Positions 1-8,434 of a DNA stretch of 64,000 bases are shown one piece after another. A program made the position numbers and the translations under genes. The DNA lies in assembly GCA_965216025.1 (NCBI GenBank), contig CBDCEX010000017.1, positions 62,001 through 126,000 of the forward strand, given 5' to 3'. The stretch comes from JADFQT01 sp965216025 (lineage in GTDB: Bacteria; Chloroflexota; Dehalococcoidia; Lucifugimonadales; UBA3495). The notes below the pieces were generated by a model. The model did no database searches, was not told the origin of the DNA, and saw nothing but the letters and a program-made list of their open reading frames with translations. Position 1 is the stretch's first letter. Each line of letters begins with the position of its first letter.

Positions 1-27
1 ATGACCCACACGGGAGTAGGTTAAGAG

Positions 28-482
28 ATGAAGAAGACAGTATGGTCAGGCATCTTAATGGTAGTAGTTTTACTGGCGGCCCTGGTCGCCTCGCCCATTT
101 ATGCCGAGACCCACGGGGATGGCATAAATGGGCGAGGGCGTGGAGAGCAGAAAGTTTGGGTTGGCGGGCAGAGTTGGTTTTGACCTGGCCAATTTGTACG
201 AAGAGTACCAGGCCTACGTGGACGAGCACGGCAACGACGAAGGGTTTAAGCCCAGCAATCCCCTGCTGCCGGTGGCCGGTAACCTGGTAACCATCGACAC
301 GGCCGCCCGGGGAAATGGCAAAGCCTTGAAAGGTGACCTGAAAGGGCTGGGCCTGAAAAAGGGTGCGGCGTTTGGGCGCATCGCTTCAGGCCAGCTACCT
401 ATCCGCTCCATCAAAAAGATGGGTGGCCTGGCTCGCCTACAGTCCGCCCGGCCCGCCTATGTGATGACCCATGAGGGGCTAG
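28..482 (+). pseudogene. 5' fragment of a secreted subtilisin-like (S8) peptidase
   Basis: The sequence opens with a signal peptide (ATG at 28, two Lys, a hydrophobic stretch, then an Ala-rich cleavage region near residue 26). That frame stops at 183. The continuation lies in another frame (about 128-482), so there is a frameshift between about 130 and 180. The second frame carries a run beginning FDLANLYEEYQAYV, followed by GLKKGAAFGRIASGQLPI and SARPAYVMT, which I recognise as the prodomain typical of S8 peptidases in Chloroflexota. The Asp/His/Ser catalytic domain is absent. The fragment ends at the IS1182 element, and the sequence beyond that element belongs to another gene, so the rest is lost. 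The assignment rests on the prodomain pattern only. Confidence 0.55.
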
Positions 483-2372
483 AACTCCGGCCGAAAAGTG
501 CCTTGACCCCAGGCAACCCGATATAATTGGCAGTAGAATTAAACCGGAGAATTAAAGGGGTGGGGGAGGTTGAGGATGCTGGGAGTAAGGCCGGCACAGC
601 GAGGACTCCTGGAAGCGGACCATCTCTACCTGGACTATGTGGGCCGCGGCTCCTTCTACGGCTTCCTGGCCTCCCTGCGGGGTCAGCTATTTCGAGACGA
701 AGATTTCGCCGAACTGTATTGCCCAGACAATGGCCGGGATAGCGTGCCTCCCAGTCTGGTGGCCACCGCGCTGTTGCTGCAAGCCTACGACAAAGTTAGC
801 GACCTGGAAGCCAAGCAGAGGGCGGACTTCGATATCCGGTGGAAGGTGGCGTTGGGGATTGAGGTGGAGGACCGGTCATTTGCCAAGAGCACCCTGCAAC
901 TGTTTCGAGCCCAGCTGATCCTCCACGACCAGGTGCGGTCCGTCTTTCAGCGCAGCCTCCAATTCGCCCGGCAGACCGGCTGCCTGAAAGGACGGCGGAT
1001 GAAGGTGGCGGTGGACACTACCTACATTCTGGGTCGGGGAGCGGTCAAGGACACCTACAACCTGCTGGCCGACGGCATAGTCCAGGTGGTCAGGGCATTG
1101 GCCCAACTGGATGGGACCCGGGCCGAGGAGTGGGCCTTGAGACACGGCCTGGAGCTTTACTTTGGCTCCAGTGTGAAGGGAGAGGCGGGGATTGACTGGG
1201 ACAACAAGAAGGAGCGGCAAGCCTTACTGCAGAAGATAGTAGCCGATGCTGACCTGGTATTGGAACTGGCCCGTCAGGCCCAAGGTAGATTTCCCGCAGA
1301 TAGTCCTGAGCGCCAGGCTATTGGAGAAGCAGCGGAACTCTTGGGGCAACTCCTCTTGCAAGATGTGGAACGGCAGGAGGATGGTCCGGCCCGGAAGGAT
1401 GGCGTAAGCCGGGACCGGGTCCCTTCGGCGCACGACCCGGAGATGCGCCATGGGCGCAAAAGCAGCAGCAAACGCTTCGACGGACATAAGGCTGCCGTGG
1501 TGGTGGATACCGATTCCCAACTAGTGACCGCGGTAGATATCCTGCCCGGCAATGCCGGTGACAACACCGGAGTCTTGGAACTGGTGGAGCAGAGTGAAGA
1601 GAACACGGGCATAGCGGTGGAGGAGACCATTGGGGATGCGGCCTATGGGGATGGCGGGACGCGGCAGGCCTTTGCCGATGCCGGTCGGACGCTAATAGCC
1701 AAGGTGCCGGGTCGTCCCAGAAAAGACCACTTCCCCAAAGAGGACTTCCAGATCGACCTGGCGGCCGGCACCGTCACCTGCCCAGCCGGTAATGTTACCC
1801 ACACCTTGCGGACCTTCGGCACCCGGACCAACCGGTTGGGTCAGACCTATCCGGTCCAGAGTTTTCAATTCGACCCGGCGGTCTGTGGCGTATGCCCCCT
1901 GCGGTCCCAGTGCGTGGCAGCTGGAGAGGGCAAAGGCCGTACGGTGACTCTCCATCCCCAAGAGGCGCTCCTGCAACAAGCCCGGGCCTTCCAGAAAAGT
2001 GAGAGCTTCGCCGAATACCCTAGTCGGCGGCAGGTGGTCGAGCATCGCCTGGCTCGGCTGGTGCAACTGGGGGTCCGCCAATCTCGCTACTTTGGTCGGG
2101 CCAAGACCCTCTTTCAGCTACTCCTGGCAGCCACGGTGGCCAACCTGACCCTGGTGGCTACCAGGATGGGGATGATGTCCCAGGCTTCAGGCTCCTCCCC
2201 CAATAAACCAGAGAATAGACCGGACCGGCTCGCCGCCGGGTCGCCCATCGTTACTGCCCAATTCATATTGGCCGCGGCCAGATGGGTCGCCCTTAGTCTC
2301 AGACCTGGCCCAGTCCACTGGTTAACCTCCGCCTCATCTCGTCACAGCAGGGCTTTTCAGCCGGGTTTCTAG
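479..2372 (+). mobile_element. IS1182-family insertion sequence with CTAG on both sides
   Basis: The element is bounded by imperfect inverted repeats, AACTCCGGCCGAAAAG at the left and (read inwards) AAACCCGGCTGAAAAG at the right, each preceded by CTAG (479-482 and 2369-2372). CTAG is read as a 4-bp target duplication. It carries one transposase gene. The outer repeats resemble those of the CTAG-flanked MITEs at 3086, 46344 and 56667. The left flank is a peptidase fragment and the right flank a DUF4349 gene on the other strand, so excision would not rebuild a single gene. Confidence 0.8.
576..2372 (+). CDS. IS1182-family transposase
   Basis: The protein is about 598 residues, full length for the family, and catalyses cut-and-paste transposition of the surrounding element. 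The N-terminal part has the domain typical of IS1182 proteins (YCPDNGRDSVPPSLV, then RWKVALGIEVEDRSFAKST). Acidic residues expected for a DDE catalytic centre are present: VAVDTTYILG in the middle, and IGDAAYGDGG after the ILPGNAGDN segment. A Cys-rich stretch (CGVCPLRSQC) follows, as is usual. A purine-rich GGGGGAGG ends six bases before the ATG at 576, which favours that start over TTG at 570. The stop codon lies in the terminal CTAG. No frameshift is visible, so it may be active. Confidence 0.88.
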   Translation: MLGVRPAQRGLLEADHLYLDYVGRGSFYGFLASLRGQLFRDEDFAELYCPDNGRDSVPPSLVATALLLQAYDKVSDLEAKQRADFDIRWKVALGIEVEDRSFAKSTLQLFRAQLILHDQVRSVFQRSLQFARQTGCLKGRRMKVAVDTTYILGRGAVKDTYNLLADGIVQVVRALAQLDGTRAEEWALRHGLELYFGSSVKGEAGIDWDNKKERQALLQKIVADADLVLELARQAQGRFPADSPERQAIGEAAELLGQLLLQDVERQEDGPARKDGVSRDRVPSAHDPEMRHGRKSSSKRFDGHKAAVVVDTDSQLVTAVDILPGNAGDNTGVLELVEQSEENTGIAVEETIGDAAYGDGGTRQAFADAGRTLIAKVPGRPRKDHFPKEDFQIDLAAGTVTCPAGNVTHTLRTFGTRTNRLGQTYPVQSFQFDPAVCGVCPLRSQCVAAGEGKGRTVTLHPQEALLQQARAFQKSESFAEYPSRRQVVEHRLARLVQLGVRQSRYFGRAKTLFQLLLAATVANLTLVATRMGMMSQASGSSPNKPENRPDRLAAGSPIVTAQFILAAARWVALSLRPGPVHWLTSASSRHSRAFQPGF

Positions 2373-3085
2373 GCTCACGCCGCGCTGGCCCGCCTTCGCC
2401 CGATGCGATAAGCCAGGTAGCCAACCAACCCGAGCAGACCGCCCAGGGCCAAAACGATAGGAACCCCTATACCCAGAATCAAGCCGGTATCGGCCCCTTG
2501 CTTTTCTGCCAAGGTCACCGAGACGAGGGCGTTGGGCTCTTCCGGTCTAGGCTGCTCCGTACCATCGGTCGCCGGGCCTTCCCGCAGCTCCTTGCTCAGG
2601 ACAACCCCCAGGCTTTCCAAGTACTCCACCGTCTCGGCGAAATCCTCCGGAAACACCCGGAAGGATATTTCCGCCCGTTCCCTTTCCTCCCGCTCCGAGA
2701 GGAATACCCGGTCTACCTTCCCTCCCATCGACGATACCTTGCTGCGCAGTTCGGCCAGCCGGCTGGTTACGTTGGCCGACTCAATTGCCAGGGAGCCGGA
2801 AGGTGGCTGCGGCTCGGCCACAGACGGGGGAAACAGAAAGACGTTGATGGTCGCCAGCTCCACCCGGCGGTCCAGGAAGTTTAGCTGTCCTTGTAGCCTC
2901 TCAATTTCCGTCCGGACCCGGTTCAGCTGCTGCTCCAGAGTGAGAATGTCATTGAGTTTTACGGCTTTTTCCAATAAGGACAGGAGACTCTGCTCCCGCC
3001 GTTGGGCGCTGTTTAGTTGGGCTTCCAGGTCGATGAACTGGGACGACACGTCCTGACTGCCCTGGTTTTGACTCTGTACCTCGCC

Positions 3086-3262
3086 TAGAAGTCTGGCCGG
3101 AAAGCCATTGGCCGGGTTTTGCGCTACGCCAATCAGACGTATTCCAGTCTTATGCGGCACAGTAATACATGTATTACGTTGAAATACCCGCTATTGCATC
3201 GATAATCGACGTTATGAAAACGACGGTTTGGGGAGAATCAGGGTTTCCGGCCAGACTTCTAG
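3086..3262. mobile_element. MITE related to IS1182, copy 1, inside the DUF4349 gene
   Basis: This is a roughly 177-bp element with perfect 19-bp inverted ends CTAGAAGTCTGGCCGGAAA. The CTAG is the target duplication: collapsing it restores the DUF4349 frame. The inner sequence encodes no transposase. The ends match those of the IS1182 at 479-2372 (AA, then CCGGC or TGGCC, then GAAAG), so that transposase is the likely mobiliser. A nearly identical copy lies at 56667-56844 and a longer, diverged one at 46344-46660. Confidence 0.85.
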
Positions 3263-3327
3263 GGCCATGAGGCGCTCCGCGGCGGTGAAGAAACGGTCTT
3301 GGGGAACCCGGATCTTGGGGAACCCTG

Positions 3328-3558
3328 GTTGGCCTGCTGACTGCTGGCGCCGCCAGAGCTGGATAGGTGCTCGACGAAGCCTCCCAGGTTTTCGGCGATT
3401 CTTCTCACCTCGACGGAAGCTATCTGCACCTCTTTCACCTCATGTTGGCCTGCTGACTGCTGGCGCCGCCAGAGCTGGATAGGTGCTCGACGAAGCCTCC
3501 CAGGTTTTCGGCGATTCTTCTCACCTCGACGGAAGCTATCTGCACCTCTTTCACCTCA
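3328..3558. repeat. 116-bp direct tandem duplication
   Basis: About 115 bases (starting GTTGGCCTGCTGACTGC) occur twice in succession without mismatches, with a period of 116 bp. The period is not a multiple of three, so the duplication frameshifts the DUF4349 gene in which it lies. Confidence 0.9.
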
Positions 3559-3994
3559 ATGGAAATTGATGCCGTGGATATAACCCGGCGCTGGGCCAAT
3601 TGAAGGGAAGAATCCCCGTCGCCGGCTTCCGGGGCGACGCTTGCGGAGGGTACTGCGGTCGCGAATGCTCCCTGGTCCATGGCAGCACCCTCACCGAGGG
3701 CCTTGGACGTAGAGAACAGGAACTCCTTCATCGCCGGCGCTCCAGCTGGAGCCGACTCCGCATGCTCAGCGATGGTCTGGTTACTGAAATCGCGGGACTC
3801 TATTTCCGGAGCCGGAGCACTCATGAAGCTAGTGCAACCGATAAGAAATACGGAGAATAGAAGCGCTAGAATTAGTAGGGTATTACCCATGACACTCACC
3901 TTCCTTATTCAGATTACTCTTAAATAAGGACGGAGGCCCCAGGCAAAAAGTTCCGAATCTGGGATAATCGCGGGAGTTGAGGACCGATAAGCCT

Positions 3995-4513
3995 TTAGGC
4001 GGGCGCCAGGGCTGCTCCCCGTTCCATGGCTAACAGGTCGGCCTTCACTTGCAGCCCGCCCGCCCCATAACCGTGAAGGTCGCCGTTGCCGCCGATAACC
4101 CGGTGGCAGGGGATAACCAGAACCACTCGGTTTCTGGCCATGGCCTGTCCCGCCGCCCGGGCTGCCTGGGGCCGGCCCGCCGCCGCCGCCAGCCAGCCAT
4201 AGCTGCGGGTCTCTCCAGGAGGTATCGACCGGCAAGCCTGCCAGGCCGACTTGAAGAATGGTGTGGCATCCTCCAGGTCCAGCTCTATCTCGTCCAGCGC
4301 TCCGCTCTCACCGCGAAAGTACCGCTCCAAGCAGTCAAGCGCGGAGTCAAACCCATTGGGTTCGTGAACAGCTCGCTCCAGCGCCGGACCCAGGTTTTCC
4401 AAAGCCTCTTGGGGGCTAGGTTTGAGGCTCAAACGCCGGAGTCCCCGTTCTGTGCCCAACAAACCCATCCAGCCCAAGGGCTGCTCTACGATGTGATACT
4501 TATAAGCATTCAT
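3995..4513 (-). CDS. ogt: Methylated-DNA--protein-cysteine methyltransferase
   Basis: This is a 172-residue O6-alkylguanine repair protein that takes the alkyl group from damaged guanine (or thymine) onto its own cysteine. The active-site motif IPCHRVIG is present with the acceptor Cys at residue 136. The helix-turn-helix region before it (TPFFKSAWQACRSIPPGETRSYG, residues 84-106) and the C-terminal GYGAGGLQVKADLL segment are typical. Length and motif order match Ogt/MGMT without an Ada domain. The start overlaps the end of the upstream transglutaminase gene by 4 bp (ATGA), so the two are probably translated together. Confidence 0.93.
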   Translation of the reverse strand: MNAYKYHIVEQPLGWMGLLGTERGLRRLSLKPSPQEALENLGPALERAVHEPNGFDSALDCLERYFRGESGALDEIELDLEDATPFFKSAWQACRSIPPGETRSYGWLAAAAGRPQAARAAGQAMARNRVVLVIPCHRVIGGNGDLHGYGAGGLQVKADLLAMERGAALAPA

Positions 4514-7041
4514 AAACTTCTCCTCCGGAACAGATTGAGCAGCATGGGAAGCCGTATTCCCATCCAGGCCCGAACCAACCGCCGTTCGTCATCGTCGGCC
4601 AAGCTCTTCTTCCCATAAATGCTACTCACGTAATGATTGAATATCACCGCCAAATTCTCCCGCTGTCCGGGAAATTCCTGCTCCAGCCGGCTGCGGTATT
4701 GATAAGGAGTCTGGTAATCAGCGGGCCCAACGGAGCTCAACCCGCCTAGGAAAGCCAGCCGGCGAAAGGTGATCTGAGGGTCCGGAGACGGCGTCATGAA
4801 TCGCTTCCAGAAAGTCCAGCTGGCAATGGTTGCTACCACTGCCCCGGCCAGAATTATGCCCAGCCATGGCAGCAGCGGAACCAACTGCCTGTTCCAAAAG
4901 GAAGTGTTCTCAGCCGAATCGGCGGCGGCCCTGGCTAGCGCCTCCTCTGGGTTCTCGCAATCCTCCTCGTCATCTTCGTCCTCGCACACATCGTCCGCAG
5001 AGGCAGTGGCCGACCCCTCCAATCCGTCCAGATCAAGTCCTGTAGTGGACCTGACAGCTCTGGGAATATCTCTGCCAGGGGTGGGTTCAAAGAGTATCCA
5101 GCCGTATCGTGGGAAATATACCTCTACCCAAGCATGGCTATGTCTGTCAGTAACCATATAAACGTCTTGGTCCGGCAGCTTATCGCCCAGGGAATAGCCT
5201 GTGACAAGTCTGGCCGGCATCCCTTCGGACCGCAGCATTACCGTCATGGCCGAGGCGAAATATTCGCTGTAGCCCTCCTTCTGGGTAAACAAGAAGTGCT
5301 CCACTCCATCCGCATTGTAGGGCGGGGGTTCTATCTTCAAGTTATATTTGAAGTTGTTTTTTAGGTAGTCTTCAACGGCTTTGGCCTTGTCGTAAGGAGT
5401 CGGCGCACCGGCGGTCACCTCTCTGGCCCGGTTTCTGGTGCGCTGAGGAAAATCAGTGGGCAACTGAGTGTATTTGTCCAGGGCCCAAGTGGGGTAATCC
5501 CAGCCGGCCTGGCGCAAGTCCTGGGGTTCGGCTAAGGAAACTGAGGAGATTATCTGATAGGTTTCTCCGGGTTTGACCGTGCCCCGGCCGGTGCGCACGG
5601 AGAGGGCATCCGGCTGCTGGGCGATGACCTCCGTGATGCGAACCCGCTGGACCTCCCCTTGTTCGCGTTTGACGTCCACTAGCTGGAACCCTGGGGGCAA
5701 GCTCCGGTCCAGGGATGTGTCGCTGACAATAGTCCCGGAGCCCTTTAAAGCCCGGTCCAGGTTGAGAAAGGCGAGCTCCAATTGGGGGTGCAAGTCCTTG
5801 CCGCCGCCGTCCGAGGCGCTAAGGTCCAAAGTATAAGTAGGGGAGTCATAGGTTTCCACGCGAACGTCGCGGTCCATCCCCAATATCTGGCCGCCCACGA
5901 AGAGGTTTCGCGAGCTATAGTTCGGCGTTACCGCGTGGTTGACCTCGAACTGTTTCAGATAGGGCTGGGGCACGGAATAAGTGGGCGTCCAATCCGTGGG
6001 TTTCAGTACAGTGTCCAGCGAAGCCCATCCCTTTGGTGTGTAGGTGCCATAGGTACGGGCCTTCCAGTACATGGGGACGGGAGAATTCACCTGTAACACA
6101 ACGGTATGTGCGGGGTCTATCGTTCCTTGGAACGCCATATACTTGTCCCATATTCGGTAGGCCATGGGCCGTCGCGCGGGAAGTCCGGCGAACAAGCGGT
6201 TGAAGTCGTCCTCCCAGCGCACCAGGGGGGAGCGTAGATATTCGTAAGTCTCATGGGTGGGTCCCCAATGCTTGCCCACCGGCAGCATGAAGAACGCCAC
6301 CACCAACACCGCGAGAGCTATGAGCAAGCTGTCGGCGATTGAAAGCATTCCGAGGTGGTCGTCATACCGGATGTTCCGGGCATCCCACTCTTGGCGACGT
6401 CGTACCGACTGTACCCTGGCCACCAGCAAAAGGGCGGTCAGGAGGTAGATTCCCAGGTACCAACTGACATTGGGGGGCAAATAGGTGAGATTGGAGAGCA
6501 GGCCGGCGCCCCCCAGAATAAAAACACCCCAGAAATTGCCGTAGCGGAAGAAAACCCATCCCGCCAGAAATCCGGAGGTCCAGGTTACCACCATTAACCC
6601 GAAGGCGAAGGGCGCCCGATCGATGTTGATGCTGCCCGTCTTGGCGGCAGTCAGCCACAAGTTGAGCCGCTCCAGCAACTCCCCGGTGTTGGCGAACTCC
6701 AGGCCCTCGGCCTGGAAAGATGTGAGCTGCCAAAAGATGACCAGGGCACCTATTGCAAATCCCGCCGGCAGCACCAGAATACCCCAAACGGGCACTCGGG
6801 AGAGAAGCAAACCGGTTAGCATCGCCAGTAGGATCAACAACGCCAGGTTGGGGGTAGGGACCCAATCGGCCCCCTCGACCGACCAAATCACCACCATTAG
6901 GTTTAGCGCCAGCAGCACCAGAGATAGCCAGCCGTCCCTCGGCTGGAAGAACCGAGCCACCGCCAAGAGGCCATCTCCCAGTGAATTCCAACCAGTGTCG
7001 CCCCGGACGGCCACCGCATCGGCCAGGCTGCCCGTGGTCAT
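4510..7041 (-). CDS. TgpA-like membrane transglutaminase with DUF4129 tail; catalytic Cys replaced by Ser
   Basis: The protein has 843 residues. The N-terminal third has about six or seven hydrophobic segments (TgpA/DUF3488 type). A large extracytoplasmic part follows, with a transglutaminase-like fold around residues 560-655, an acidic linker (ASADDVCEDEDDEED), one more membrane helix, and a C-terminal DUF4129 domain (GGLSSVGPADYQTPYQYRSR). The catalytic His is at 636 (SHAWVEV) and a Glu at 652 (FEPTPG) takes the usual acidic position. The position normally held by the nucleophilic Cys is Ser592 (EGYSEYFASAM; codon AGC at 5266-5268). Either the enzyme works differently or it is a non-catalytic fold. 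It is in a run with a MoxR ATPase and a DUF58 protein, a recurrent three-gene association, and overlaps the DUF58 gene by 4 bp. Confidence 0.88.
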   Translation of the reverse strand: MTTGSLADAVAVRGDTGWNSLGDGLLAVARFFQPRDGWLSLVLLALNLMVVIWSVEGADWVPTPNLALLILLAMLTGLLLSRVPVWGILVLPAGFAIGALVIFWQLTSFQAEGLEFANTGELLERLNLWLTAAKTGSINIDRAPFAFGLMVVTWTSGFLAGWVFFRYGNFWGVFILGGAGLLSNLTYLPPNVSWYLGIYLLTALLLVARVQSVRRRQEWDARNIRYDDHLGMLSIADSLLIALAVLVVAFFMLPVGKHWGPTHETYEYLRSPLVRWEDDFNRLFAGLPARRPMAYRIWDKYMAFQGTIDPAHTVVLQVNSPVPMYWKARTYGTYTPKGWASLDTVLKPTDWTPTYSVPQPYLKQFEVNHAVTPNYSSRNLFVGGQILGMDRDVRVETYDSPTYTLDLSASDGGGKDLHPQLELAFLNLDRALKGSGTIVSDTSLDRSLPPGFQLVDVKREQGEVQRVRITEVIAQQPDALSVRTGRGTVKPGETYQIISSVSLAEPQDLRQAGWDYPTWALDKYTQLPTDFPQRTRNRAREVTAGAPTPYDKAKAVEDYLKNNFKYNLKIEPPPYNADGVEHFLFTQKEGYSEYFASAMTVMLRSEGMPARLVTGYSLGDKLPDQDVYMVTDRHSHAWVEVYFPRYGWILFEPTPGRDIPRAVRSTTGLDLDGLEGSATASADDVCEDEDDEEDCENPEEALARAAADSAENTSFWNRQLVPLLPWLGIILAGAVVATIASWTFWKRFMTPSPDPQITFRRLAFLGGLSSVGPADYQTPYQYRSRLEQEFPGQRENLAVIFNHYVSSIYGKKSLADDDERRLVRAWMGIRLPMLLNLFRRRSL

Positions 7042-8306
7042 ACAGCGGCCTCCCTAGTGGACAAGGAAGCTGCAGGCTCCCCGGCAAGCAACCCTCTGAT
7101 GCCCACCGGAGCCCGCAGTGCCTCGTTCAGGGACTCACCTTTTCTCACCGCGTAGGTTGGTATTTCGCTTAGGTGGAGGAGCTCCAGAGGCGATTCCATG
7201 TCCGGGCTGGCGCCGAAACTTTCCGGGTCGATGTACACTACGGAGACATTAACTCCCTGCCGGAGTAGCCGGCGCAGAGCCGGAATCCACTCGGTGTTCC
7301 GGGACGGTGTGATGATGGTCAATGTGTTGAAGCGACTTAGCTGGGGCCTAAGGTCGTAGATGAAACGTTCCAGATTTATATCCCCGTGGGCTCGCATCGC
7401 CGCCAACGCTTCCATCAAACGCCCCAACTGAGAGGGGCTGGTGTCGGGTCGAAAGACATAAGACGCCTCGGCGTTGGCGGCTAACCCGGTGGCGATCGAT
7501 AATTCCGAGATTCTGGCAATCAGGGAGGCCGCCACCGTCACCACCAGCTCCTCGGTGTTGTCCACCCCGTCGCCGACGATGTGGCTGCCCCGATACATGT
7601 CCAGTAAGACCCAAGCCTCCGCGGAAATGCCGATGTCAAACTCCTTGACCATCAGCCGGTTCATTCGGGCGGTATAGGGCCAGTGAACGGAGCGGAAGCT
7701 GTCGCCGTGGGTGTACTCCCGAATCGAGGATGAGTCCGGAGTTATATGAGTCGCGCGCCGGGTGTAGCGACTGTCGCTGGGCAAATTGGCCACCCGGGGG
7801 TCCAGGTCTGGTAGTGGGATTGTGGCCGGGAAGACCACATAGTTCTGAGGTGTTAGAAACCGGCGGTTCAAGCGGAAAAAGCCGAAGGGGTCTTGGCTGG
7901 TCACCTCTACCTGCCCCGTCAGATAGATACCTCTTTTTGCCAAATAGGTCTCGATTCTCCAGGATCTGCTCTGGTCCTTTACCAGCCCGATACCTCGTCC
8001 CGCAGCGTAGCCCGGCAAGTCCGAAACCTCGGTGACTTCCAGCCATGATTTGGGAAGCCGGTTCCGGTTGATCACCTGTAACTGGCCATCCAGGTAGCCG
8101 CCGACCTGGCCGCGGCTGGAGAGGCGGGTCAGGCGAATTTCCAGACCCCGCAGGTTGAGCCAGGCCCAGCCAAAGCCTATACCCAGCAAAAGCAGAATCG
8201 TGTAGAGGAATTGGTAGAAGAACTGGAACCCAGTGCCCAATGTGTAAAAGGTCACCACTGCCAGGAGCGCTATTATCCCAACTTTTCTCTTGGTTAAAGC
8301 TCTCAC
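7038..8306 (-). CDS. DUF58-domain protein
   Basis: This 422-residue protein has two N-terminal membrane helices (residues about 10-50) and a C-terminal DUF58 domain with a von Willebrand A-like fold. The diagnostic DUF58 signature is present as GDSFRSVHWPYTARMNRLMV, followed by a VWA-like beta strand (EAWVLLDMYRG). DUF58 proteins are found beside MoxR ATPases and are thought to be their partners in assembling or maturing metal-binding or envelope complexes; the substrate is unknown. Its stop codon overlaps the start of the transglutaminase gene (ATGA). The MoxR gene lies 128 bp upstream, so all three are probably one transcript. Confidence 0.88.
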   Translation of the reverse strand: MRALTKRKVGIIALLAVVTFYTLGTGFQFFYQFLYTILLLLGIGFGWAWLNLRGLEIRLTRLSSRGQVGGYLDGQLQVINRNRLPKSWLEVTEVSDLPGYAAGRGIGLVKDQSRSWRIETYLAKRGIYLTGQVEVTSQDPFGFFRLNRRFLTPQNYVVFPATIPLPDLDPRVANLPSDSRYTRRATHITPDSSSIREYTHGDSFRSVHWPYTARMNRLMVKEFDIGISAEAWVLLDMYRGSHIVGDGVDNTEELVVTVAASLIARISELSIATGLAANAEASYVFRPDTSPSQLGRLMEALAAMRAHGDINLERFIYDLRPQLSRFNTLTIITPSRNTEWIPALRRLLRQGVNVSVVYIDPESFGASPDMESPLELLHLSEIPTYAVRKGESLNEALRAPVGIRGLLAGEPAASLSTREAAV

Positions 8307-8434
8307 TCGTTCTGGTCCGGTGCGAACTTGATTTCGCTATTTAATGTTTTGGGCTGATTATTCAGGGAAAAGTTGGTCCGGCCGGGGATAACGACCCAGG
8401 TGCCGGCCGCTTTAGGTAGCAACCCGGCCCAAAT

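Larger units (their letters stand above)
2375..3899 (-). pseudogene. DUF4349-domain lipoprotein, broken by a MITE and a tandem duplication
   Basis: The 5' part (3899 down to about 3435) starts with a signal peptide ending in the lipobox LIGC, then a DUF4349 beginning (RRVISTASISIEVKEV). The 3' part (2375-3085) has the central coiled coil (DLEAQLNSAQRREQSLLSLL), the DUF4349 core and a C-terminal membrane helix followed by Arg residues. DUF4349 proteins are membrane-anchored envelope proteins of unknown role. Two lesions separate the parts. A MITE sits at 3086-3262, and removing it with one CTAG restores FFTAAERLMALGEVQ in frame. A 116-bp tandem duplication at 3328-3558 shifts the frame. A smaller 14-bp repeat (CTTGGGGAACCC, about 3298-3326) adds another lesion. 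The gene ends 2 bp from the IS1182 element. Confidence 0.8.

Noticed and set aside
6362..7087. Second minus-strand frame over the N-terminus of the transglutaminase gene
   Set aside because: It is a shadow of a GC-rich gene; the real frame has membrane helices and a 4-bp overlap with its neighbours.
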